From positions 94,734,111 through 94,798,110 of the forward strand of contig OZ026621.1 in assembly GCA_964020975.1 (NCBI GenBank): a stretch of 64,000 nt of DNA. Direction: 5' to 3'. The translations under genes were made by a program, and so were the position numbers. Below the pieces are notes generated by a model that was not told the DNA's origin, did no database searches, and worked only from the letters and a program-made list of their open reading frames with translations. The DNA is from Hermodice carunculata (taxonomy: Eukaryota; Annelida; Polychaeta; Eunicida; Amphinomidae). This document shows, piece by piece, positions 24,601 to 36,600 of this stretch; position 1 is the stretch's first letter; the number at the start of each line of letters is the position of its first letter.

Positions 24601-27600
24601 TTGACCTCTCCTCTACAATCCCACCAAATTTCATTAAAATTCACAAAAAATTACACTTGCCAGAGTGCTGAAAAGATTTTCACATTTTGACACTAGTGAC
24701 CACACAACCTTGACTTTAATCTCTTGACTAAAAAATTGTCAAGAGTACTGTTCAAAATTTGCACGCCAAGTCCACATTTCCAGATGGTCTGCGTTTGGAT
24801 AATTGCTTTTGGGGTCACTTAGGAAAAACAATCCAGTTGGACAGACACATGCGGCTGCCATATATTTCATAATAATTAGGCTAGATGACCTAAAAAATAG
24901 GTAAAGTTTTATGCAACATGCATTCAAGAGAAATATTGATCTGGAGGCTCGATTCACTGCTCCATTGACGTCAAAACTATGTCTTATCATCACAAAATCA
25001 CTTGTTTCAATTCTAAAGACTTGGTGACCTAAAAATAGGTCTAAGTCATCCCTATATAATATTCTGAGGGCTGGGGCACTACTATGGGAGGCTACAGTAA
25101 TTCAGTCATTTTGCTGTACAGTACATGGTACATACTTATGCATACCCTCTAAGCTATCATACTTCTTGTTGTAGAAGCAGAAGTTGTCTGAGAGTTCTCG
25201 TCGGATGGTGCCTTGCTCCATGTAGCCATGCAGGCCTCGTCCCCATTGATGGCGGTCTTTGTACAGCTGGGCCATCAACATGGCTCTGGCTGGTGACACC
25301 TGACCTAACATAGTTAAAAAACAAAAAGAAAGAGAGAAAAAAAATTGCACAAAATGAGACTTCACTGAATGTGGCATTAAAGAGTAATGGCCAAGATACT
25401 GTTAAGGTATTCATTTTGCATATTCCATCACACATGGTCTCGTCATACAAGTATGGATCCTTCTAGTACCCCACACATTAACTCTAAAAATGACCAGTAG
25501 GGGAAAAGAGATTGTGCAATGCCTGCAGATATGTTAACAAGACCTCTCATACATCAATGCAAAGCGTGGATCCCACAATTTGGTCTCAATCTAAATAGTC
25601 ATGAATTGACCACATTTAAGGTAGAGGATGAACATGCAAAGTAGGAGCAAAAAGTCAAGCTCAGGTTTAATAGTGTAGGGATAAAGATAGGAGTCACATG
25701 ATCACTGCCACATTTTTCAGTTTCATCTGCACTTGATAGTTATATAGAAGCATGAATTCCAAAACTATCACTTTTAATCAAATTAAAATTAAAGTCTGCA
25801 AATTTGATGAGGGCAAGGCCAAAAATGACGGTTGTCCTCCTAAAAAAATGCCTGACCGGTTTCGACACTGCTGTGTCTCATCAGAGGCTGGTGTAACGGC
25901 CGTGTGTACATGCTTTATATAGTTGGGTGCAACATACACATAACTAGGGTCCAGGTGTATGTTTCACGTGTACGGTCTTGCACCTGTGACATGACAATGG
26001 CCTTAACTGACACTGTTCTCATGTCTAACCCTGTTTGCAAAGCACTGTGGGTACACATGGGTGTCACCGCTATGACACTCATTATTCGCTGATGACCTGT
26101 GGTTAAAATTAAAGTCTATCTGGAACGGCAGCATTACACCAAACATGAAAAAACCCACATCTGTGTTTCAGGATAGGCCTACATGATATGCACATGAAAA
26201 AAAAAAAGATTCTAAGCTGGGGATGAAGTGGGTGACATCATATGATCATTGAATGATTCACTGTCCAATGAAACAAAAATTAAGTACTGCATACTCCAAA
26301 TTTAGTCCAGTGAGATTACATGGTCCCAGCATAGACAAATGATACCCTATTCATCAACATGGCAAAATCACTGGGCAACAGATCAGAATATTTAAGTATA
26401 TGTATGGCCAGGTAACATTTTTTTTTGTTTTTTGTTTCTGTTTTTGTTTTTGTTCCTTTTTTTTTTGGGGGGGGGGGGGGGCAGGGGGCTCAGGCTATTA
26501 CAAAACTCTTGCCTTTGGAATTCAAGATTTTCCAATTTTATCTTTTTTTAAAATTTTCATACAACATCATAACAAAGACTAAAGGTCCATCACCAGTGTC
26601 TCTGCCACCAAAGTACATGTAGAACAGTGGCTCTAATAAGCTTCATTTTGTACAACCTTCTGTTAGTAGCTTACTTTATAGTATCTTGGCAGACAATCTT
26701 TAATGATTTTATTTGATACACCATAACCCTGCATCAAATATTTGACCAAATTTATCAAACACTAGCTCATAAGGAAACAAAATGAGACGCAATTGATTGT
26801 GGCATGAAAGACTACTGGCCAAAGTGGCCAGCGTGGATTACTGAATTTCAAGATGTTTTACAGAGGTCTTCTTTCCAACAGGTTTGCTGAGTCTTTCTGT
26901 GGCATCATGGACCTGCATAATATTATGTCTTAAACAATTCTAAAAGCAGGAAAACATCCAAACAAATTTTAAAATCACTATAACTACTGGCATTGATGTC
27001 TTACCAAAGTGAAACCATGGTGACATGTTGCTTTGCCCATTCTTGTCCACATTGTTCCTGTCTTTATCGTAAAATTGCAATCGTTTCTTTATGAAACCTT
27101 CCAAGTTGGCGAGACCTCCTGTCACCCCCGGAGTGGCCCAGTCTACCTCTTTGACGGACCGGTCCACTTGTAGGCTGGCATCTGCTTTCTCCCAGTCTAT
27201 GGGCTGAAAGTAACATCTGCTAGTGAGTAGGCAACAAAATCAATTGATGCATTGCTGACAAAGATTACTATGAATTAAGGCTGTGTCATCTACTTGATGT
27301 TAACCCTTCAGATACATGAACATCCATGTATATCTTAACACAACCTTTTCCCATTTGAAATAACATGAAATGATCCACTGTTTTTGGATGCTGTCCGTCC
27401 CTTGTTTGTGATGAATGATTCAACAACTTTCCCCGACACATCCTTGGCTCACTTCACTCACAAGACACCACGGAAAACTGAGGAAGCAGTCGTCAAGGCA
27501 GCGAGGTGAATTAAAAAATATATGTACATATACCCTTGTGTACATAGACTCAAGTCTGCTCAAGTGTGCTTTAGCTAATATCAGTCCTAAGTTTATTTCA

Positions 27601-30600
27601 AATCATTTAAGTAATAATTATGTTCAATTAGACCTGCACTATAAGTGTAATTTACACACACCTGTCTGCATTTAGTTGCACATTAGTGAAATTATATCAG
27701 GACATCAGGGGCTGATGCAGGATTTATCTTGAGGGTGGAGGGCCATTGTCACAAACACTAAAGGTAGGAAGCCATTCTAGGGAGGCTTGTGGGGCATACC
27801 CTAAAGTAAGTAAAAGACAAAAAGAAAAATCTTCTTGTATTCTGGTGTTTTCTGACTGTTAAACAGCACAATTTTGTGAAGAAAAATTCAAGCATAAATC
27901 AATCTTGCAAACTTATCTTAACTATGACAATTTACATGCTACATGTAGATGTGCTATTTTTAGGCACAGAGGGTGTCAGCTCCTCCCCCCCCCCCCGACC
28001 CTTCCAGGTTACAAAGCAGTGATGAGTATGGTATAAACATATAGATGTGTGAAAAGTACATCACCCATACAAGTTCAAAGGGAAAAGTTGTGTAACGACA
28101 TTCTGTACAAGACAGTTTATTAGTCACACTTACTTGACATTTGGTCCTGGCAGGATATGGATGCTTTATGACTGGAGGGAACTCTGTCAGGTAGGCAGGC
28201 AGCAGGCTGTTGATCTTCTTTCTGATGCTCACCGTGGTCTCCAGACCCGTCGATGTCTGCCAGCATGGAACAATGTTATGAGCATCCACCTTCAAAAGAT
28301 GTGCCAAAACATCATCAAACTTATTTCACACCAATCTGTGCTTGAAACTTAAGTTACACAATAACAAAATACTTCCTATCTTTCCTTCCTGGAATTAACT
28401 CTTTCTGTGCGAAGTGCTACTTAAGTCGATCTTCTTAAATCAAACTAGATGTAATGGTGATGCTTGCACCACTGAGGGGACCACCGTATACAAACATGGT
28501 ACAGTTTAGGTCAGCAACTTATAATTTTCACGGTCACCCATCTTCGAACTTGACTTAGCCCTTACAAGGGATATAATCTTGTGCAATATCAAAGCCCTAC
28601 ATGTACTTGAGAAGATTCTCAAGTTATCATGCGACTTTGGAAATTGGGTCAAGGTCATGCTACTTTGAACTTGACTTAGCCCTTAAAAAGGACAATAGTC
28701 CTGTGCAATATGAAAGCCCTAGCTCAAACTTCTTAAGTTATCATGTGGAAACCAAATTCACTAATGTGGCTTTGTGACCTTGGGAATTAGGTCAAGGTCA
28801 CCCATCTTTGAACTTATCCTAGCCCTTATAAAGGACTAAAATCCTATGCAATATGAAAGCCCCAGCTCAAAAATTTCTCAAGTTAGCATGCGGAAACGAT
28901 CCGTACAGACGGACGGGTCACTCATGTTTCAACTTCACCTTGGTCCAATAGAAAACTATAATGATTTGCAATATGAAAGCCCTGGCTCAAAAACTTTTCA
29001 AGCTATAATGCAAAAATCTCACCGACACCACATTCACTAATGTGTCTCTGTGCCCTTCGGAATTGGGCCAAGGTCACTCAACTTTGAACTTGACTTAGCC
29101 TTTACAGAAGGCTATAATCTAGTGCAATATGAAAGCCCTACATCAGAAGCTTCTCAAGTTATCATGCGGCGACAAACTCACTTATGTTGCTCTGTGACTT
29201 TGGAAATTGGGTCAAAGTCACCCAACTTTGAACTTGACTTAGCCCTTTTAAAGAGGACAATAATCCTGTAAAATATGAAAGCCCTAGCTCAAAAACTCTT
29301 CAGTAAATTCAGGGTTCATACAGCATAGCAAAGCCAAAATTCCATACTTTTTCAAGGACTTTCCAAACCATTTTTTCCAAAATTCCAAACTCAATCATCC
29401 GTGGTTTTATGGGTATATATATATATATGGAGGTGTCTCTCTTCAGGGGGAAATATAATGAAAATGCCATACTTGCTGCACAGCAAAGTGGCCTTTGTAG
29501 AGGGAGTGGCATCTCTTTGGGGGTGGCTTACATTACAAGAGGGGGACCAATGTATACTGTTTGATACTAGCAAGCGCTGCTTCCCCCAAGTGCACATTAC
29601 TTGCACACACCTTGCATCTTGCGCTGTATTTGTCCTGTCTTACAGGCACAACCCAGTCCTTGTATGTGGTGTTTTCAAGCCAAAGTTCATTATATGTACA
29701 GTCTCCCATTGTTGTTGCGGCTTGGTGCATAATTTTTTAAAAAATCACTTGTCCGCAGGGCAAGTAGATTTCAAAATCCACTTGTCCTGATAAAACTTCT
29801 ATAAAGGTCGTTTTTTTTCTAACAATGCTAAAGCCTACACAAACCATTTACCCTTAAATGTATTTGCCGCTTGCAAAATAAAAAAAAAAAAAGTCAAATT
29901 TTACGATTCTAGCTGCAACTGTTTGACAGTGAAACTGGCAAAATATCAAAAATACAAATTGAAAGTAAGCTATTTGCATGGGGTGACTAACGATGAAAAA
30001 TACATTGTAATTTCTGGGACTATTGGAGTCCGTATCCCGGGTAAACTTAAATAAGGATTAAATAGTTGCAAACTTGCATTGGCTTCAGGAGCCTTTCTCT
30101 CTGCCTGTGATGCCGTGATGCACTGATGGGATGCATATCGTTTGCGTACCTACCATGAATACTATCAGTACATCGTAGTAAATTTGTGTATACAGTATTG
30201 GCAAGTTCCTCGCAATAAACGGTGTTTTTAAATTAAATTCAAATGCAAATTTTAATATTTCAAATCAGAAATCGAGCGTGCACACCGTCAACATCTTTCC
30301 TGCAACTGTACACAAACATCTGCTTTGGCCATGTGGTCTGACGCACAACATATCACCCGATTGGTCAATTGAGTCACATGCAAAAATGAGCCAATCACGG
30401 CTCGTGTTGCGGTGTTTTCATCATGGCTTCCGCGCAGTGAACATGTGTGAATTTACGGAGGGAACACACAAACGGCAGCTTTGTTTATATTGCAGCAAAC
30501 AAAAATAAAGATTCCGGTGTTTATTGCAACAATTATTTGGAGTCGCAGGCAAATACGCAAAGGTATGGGATAGCGGGAATTGCTGCATGTGTCCCAAATC

Positions 30601-33600
30601 AGTCTGTGAGACTGCGTCAGTTCACTGCAGATCCACTCCAGTGTCCACGCTGTCACTTGCGTGTGACTGGCAGTTGTGTGCTGTTTTTGCCCGGGAAGTC
30701 ATCTCACGGCACCTGTTTTTTCCAACACTGTTTGAACTCACTGATTGATGTTAATTTACAGATGAATTTGCAATGCAAAATATTATTATTTTTTGACGGA
30801 TTTTAGTAAAAAATTCCAACTGGCCCTTAGGGATAGCACTTTTTTTTATTTTCACTGGCCCGAGCCCAATTCTGACAAGCCCCGGGCTTTCGGACATGCG
30901 AATTGTCGAGCCCTGATCATGATGGACCATCACTCGTAATAAAATGACGCATGCTTGTTTTTCAAATCTTGCAAAGAATCCCGTTGCATTGAGAGTTAAA
31001 AAAGCTGCCTCCCATGATGCTGCGCAATGCAGAAAACCCCATAGATGCTATATTTAGCAATGAAAACAAACTACGATCATAGGTATTGCAACAAACATTA
31101 AAATAAAGTCATACAAACCAATTTTTTCATTCTTTTTGTTTGTTTGTTTGTTTTTTTTAACCGGAAAATCAATTTTCCATACTTTTCAAGACTTCTTTAT
31201 GAAATTCCATACTTTTCAAGGCCTGGAACAGAGGGCATTCAAATTCCATACTTTTCAAGCCTTTTCAAGCTCTGTGCGAACCCTGTCAGTTACATGTATC
31301 ATGCAGACACCAAATTCACTAATGTGGCTCTGCGACCTTGGGAATTGGGTCAAGGTCACCCATCTTTAAACTTGTCCTTGCCCTTGTAGAGGACTAAAAT
31401 TCTAAGCAATATGAAAACCCTAACTCAAAAATTTCTCAAGTTATCATACGGAAACGATCCGGAGAGATGCACAGACGGACGCACAGAACCTGTAATCACT
31501 ATGGGGACTCGCCTTTGGCAGTCCTCTAACTGGTCTGAATTATTATAAGGATATCAAGATTCCTATTCCTCATAAAAAAGACCTTTCATTCAAGTACCAG
31601 CATGCCTCTAGTTTTAGAGAATATATCCCAGGTCAACAGCTTTTCTCGGCACGCAATGGACCCAATGTGCACCAAGAAAAGCCGCAGAGTACAAAATTTG
31701 GTGCTAAACGAGTTAATATGGCACAGCAATAATACATAATGAAGTTTGAACAGTTGGTTGAAACTGAACAATCTGAAAAAAAGTGTTAGCCAATTAGTGC
31801 TGGGTATAGTTTACATCGATCATTATGATATGATACGTATCACAATACAGTTAATATGATACACGATATGTATCACGATACTATGAATGATGGGAAATGT
31901 AAAATATACTAATAATCATCAGTGGTGCCCCTTGGTTGAAAGTGTTATCAACTGCCAATATTTTACAGTTGATTGTATTGTTTCCTTAGGCTTCAGCCTT
32001 TGGCTCATGTTGTGTTCTCATATTCAAAATTTTACTTACAAAATTGGCAATTATGCTGTAGCTATTGTGCTACTGGATTGTGATATGTTTTCAATTTGAA
32101 GTGCATTTTTTCGGGTACAGGACTGGCCCACCCATCAATGCAACCCAGTTACCTGTGCTTAATTTTAACTTGAGTTCGTCCAATTCAGATTGATACATGG
32201 TTTTTGTTACCAGTTCAGCTATTGTATGTCTGTTGGGAGGTCTGTATTTTGGTTCCAGCTCTTGCAACATCAACCTAAAAGGCTTATACTTTCAATAGTT
32301 GAGAGAGGTCTTATATCATGAATGATATACTTTGCCACTGAATTAGTGATTCTGTTGACTGCCCTGAGGTACATGTAGCTTGCTTTGTGTTATGGTCCAG
32401 GAGCTAGTAGTAGCTGCAAGAGCTGAGGAAGAAGAACTGACAGTGCCAGCAGAATGAGTGGACAGAGTCATTGTAGTGGTCAATGCATCTGTTGTTAGTG
32501 CTGTACTTGTAGTGCCTCCTAGTGGCAGCCTCAGTGCCCTCACACAAAGTGACTGCAATAAAAACAGAAAGAGGGCTGTTTTTCATGTTATTTCCAATGG
32601 ATGAACTAAAATAATTAACAGATCAAAGTTGATAAATGAAATTTTAGGAAAAAATCTTTCCCTCATTGCTAATTCAGCCTGTATTTTATTATTGGTAACA
32701 TTTCCCTCATCAGTCAATCACAGCCAGCAGTGAGCAATAATTCAGAGTTTGGGCATTTGGAATGACATTGTTTAATAGCATCATATTAGTATGACACATT
32801 ACAATGATATTGGCATCTTTTTTTGTGGGTTAATGAATAAGTTTTTGCCTAGCTTCCCGTAACAATAAAATTGTTGCAACATTCCACCAAATGGCATTCT
32901 TTAATTGAAAATTCATACAAATCATACCAGTAGACATCACTCAGTCTGTATATTATAGTATTAAATTATGATCAATTTCATGTCACAAAACCTCCAAAGA
33001 TGTAATATTGTATTCCCTCCTTTAGCTTCCAAATCAAGCCATTCATAGCCGCAAAATCGTAGCTCCTAGAGCCTCCATTTCACTTAACCTTTTTTCATTT
33101 GGCTTTGTGTGCTCGCCTCAGCCAACGAAGGTTTTCCCCAGCACTTCATGGTTTTGTGTGTGTTGTGGGAGTGAGAGAGCAGCTTTTTGGTAGCATAAGT
33201 ATTGGTTTTCGACTCGCACACTGCCATGGAGCAGTCAGAGTCAGCTGTAGTATTTCAGGGGACACAGGACGGGGTACCGTCCCAGTCACCAAGTGCCGAG
33301 CAGGCGGGAGACCGCCATTTTCAAGGTCATAGCAACAAGCAGCTTTGTCACCGGTAGCCACACACATGGAGAGTAACAGTGCTCAGGCTTTTTTGGGTAC
33401 AAGATCCCCAAAATTTTGCACAAGCGTTTGACACTGTCTAAATCAAAAAGGGCAAAAAAGAGCAAGTGGACCCATGTGGAGTCCTCGAATGAGTCTCCCA
33501 AGTGTGAGGATTCAGGAGTTGGGATCAGATTCTACCTCCAGTTCCTCAGGTTCGGAGGAGGATGACATTCTTATTCCTCTAACAAGGAAGACAAGTCCGC

Positions 33601-36600
33601 AGTGTGTGAGGCATCGGAACCTTCCAATGCAGTTACACAGCAGAACATTGCTAGTTCTGCTTGGGAGTACATGCAGTTTCATTCAACAGCAGGTTCGTCA
33701 GGGTCCAAATGGGAAGTGTCCCATCAACACAAAGCATGTTCATAAATATTTCACTGAGTACATCGAAGATAGTGCCCCAGAAAGATACCATTTTGAAGGC
33801 GAACTCAGTGCCCTCTAATGTGGCAGTCCTTCAGAAGGCTCCTTCTGTGGATGCCTACTTAGAGGAGATTTTTTAGGATGTAGGCCGTTCTTTTGAGAAG
33901 AGTACAGACAAGGATTTGGCAACTGCACAGCAGCGCTTGCTTTATGCAGTAGGGCCTCTACCTAAAGTATGGCAGGGCATTGATCAGTTTCGATTGTCAG
34001 GTACAGAGGTAGATTTACCTTCCTCCCTGCAGAAACTAGAGCAGGCTATTTTGCTAATTGGACAGGCCAATGTGGCTATATTAATTTGGGAAAAAATCAC
34101 AAGGGATTAATGGGTTCTGCAAACTGTGAAAGGTTATCAGTTCGAGTTTGTGCAAATCCCCCATCTGTCAGCAGTCCACTCGCCGCCATCTTTCTCAACT
34201 GTAGAGAGCCAAAAGATAGAGTTAGAGATTGGAGAGATGTTACAGAAAGGGGCCATAGAGGTGGTAACCCCATGCCCGGACCAGCTTGTGAGCAATATAT
34301 TTCTCGTATCCGAGAAGGATGGGGGAAACAGGCCGGTTATCAATTTGAGAAATCTGAATGGTTACCTCACGTACTACCATTTCAAAATGGAAGGCATATT
34401 TATGCTGAAAGATCTCCTGCTGAAAGGGAACTGGATGATCAAGTTAGACCTAAAGGAAGCGTACTTTTGTGTCCCGATGTGTCCACAACATCAGAAATTT
34501 CTCTGATTTTGCTGGGGGGGGGGGGGGGGGATCAGACGTTTCAGTTTCAGTCCCTTCCATTTGGTCTGTCACAGGCCCCACAGGCATTCACCCAACTAAT
34601 GAAGCCTCCAATATCTTTTCTCCATTGGCTGGGATGGAGAATGACAATTTTTCTCAACGATCAGCTGCTTATGAGCCAGAACAGTCAGGTATTGATCCAG
34701 CAGAGGGACTCTCTATTGTTCCTACTGGAATATTTCGGGATTGATTGCGAATCTTAAGAAGTCGGTTCTGAACCCCACTCAGAAAATAGAATTCTTGGGG
34801 TTCGTGATAGATTCTGTCGAGATGTCGTTGTTCCTGCCTCAAGAGAAAGTGCAGGATATCATACAGATTTGCCCGTCCATGATCAAAGACAGACAAATGA
34901 CTGTTGTCAGAATTGATTGGAAAACTGACCACTTCAGTCCAGGCAATCTTACCGGCACCCCTTCACTACATCCACTGTTAGTGCAAGGGTCACTCATGTT
35001 AGCGGTATGGAAAGCGTCAGGCAGAAATTCTGTGATTCTGGAATTTTTAACAGGGCTTCAGACCTGTTTAAGTCCAGACGACCTGGCACTAGAAAAGCTT
35101 ACGAATCGGCCTGGTCACAGTGGGAAACAGCTTCTAAAGAGGGGTGTGTTATGACCGCTCGCTTGTCTGTGTGATAAGAAACACAGTGCAGACCGCCCGG
35201 CGCTAATCATCTAGAGTCAATGTTATCTGGTTATAGACATGTTCCACACCGATTAGCTAGGTTTAAGGCCCAAAAAGGGCCTACCTGTACTGTAACAGAA
35301 TAAAGCTACGACGTGCGTTTACTTAAAATTTCATTTTGCAATGAATTTGATTTTAAATAAAATACGGAAGACAGTCCAGTGAGACTTGAGCAAGTCTAGC
35401 TAGGTGTATGCTTTGGAAGGTTTGGATCTTGCAGCAAAAGAAAAAAAAATGTGGGCAGACTCCCAACAACTGTGTAATGAGGCTCTCAATAAAATACAGA
35501 GAATCTCTTTCTGTTCATGCAGGAACAGATTGACTCCATGCTGCCATAAGTACCAGGCAGGCTATAGTTTCCACTAGTGCAGAACAGACCTGTCAATGCA
35601 CCATGACTAAAACTGGTGTCCTAGCTGGCCTATTTTTGCCTGAGGCAATGTCAGTCTGCTGAGCTTACCAGTCCCAAGGGAACACAGGCTCCAGACTTCT
35701 AGGCAGAACAAGCCTGAGTGTACCCTCTGTTATAAATAGACTAAATACAGAGCTGAGTCGGCCAGACCAAGGAGGGTAGAATTTGTGTCATCTCAGTGGA
35801 TACTTTCATGTCTTTGTTTTCTTGTAACCAGTAAGATGAAACCTGTTCTTCATGGCCAATACTGCGACACTATAGTTTTTGTCTTGGTTCACAGGTACAT
35901 GTTTATGTAGTTTCTTGACAGCTTCTGTTAAAATTTGTTTATGTAATAAAGGAAGAAAGACAGTTTTGTATTGCATGTATACACACCCCACTGAATTATA
36001 ATATGTATACACTGTACATATATATGTGCATGTATGAATAATGTACATATACATGCACACATACTCATCCATACTGCCCAGAAGGGCTGACCCTCTCACG
36101 AGTGGACACTTTTCTCTGGTCCCAAGGGTAACCACTTTAGACGGGTTTCACTGTATTAGTAAGCACTGGAATTTTCTCTCTGTCTTTCTCCTTCCTTCCT
36201 TTCTTTCTTTCTTTCTCTTTTTCTTTCTTTCTTTCTTTCTCTCTTTCTTTACAACCAAATTAGGTATGGAAGAATGAATCAAGAGGACCTTGAAAGCAAA
36301 GTGATACTTACACAACAAAATGGAACCTCTTCTGGGAGAGCAATCTTTACATCCTCCACCCAGGCCAAGGGCACTCTCAAGGGCGAAAAGTCTGTTACTA
36401 CGCCCCCTATCTTGTTGGTCCGAACGAAGTCAGGCAAAACATCTTTGGCATGGCCAAGGAACAAGTGGAATGATATGCCAAGCTGGTTGCACTCCTGACA
36501 GCAAAATAATGGTACCCATTTTATCATTTTTGAGACTGTCGGCATTTGTATCCAAAATCTGGCACAAGTCATACATCCACAGGACAGCAATTTTTTATGC

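Larger units (their letters stand above)
28440..31490. repeat. Degenerate tandem array, about 120-155 bp units, interrupted by a hAT
   Basis: Units share tgcaatatgaaagccctagc, tcaagttatcatgcggaaac and gggtcaaggtcacccatctt. Copies of tgcaata..aaagccc occur near 28583, 28703, 28846, 28966, 29123, 29270 and again near 31405 after the insertion. The array is related in theme to the 145-bp satellite (aaggtca phrases) but much more diverged. Confidence 0.75.

Noticed and set aside
33146-33501. Minus-strand open frames opposite the DIRS ORF1 region
   Set aside because: Shadows of the plus-strand retroelement fossil.
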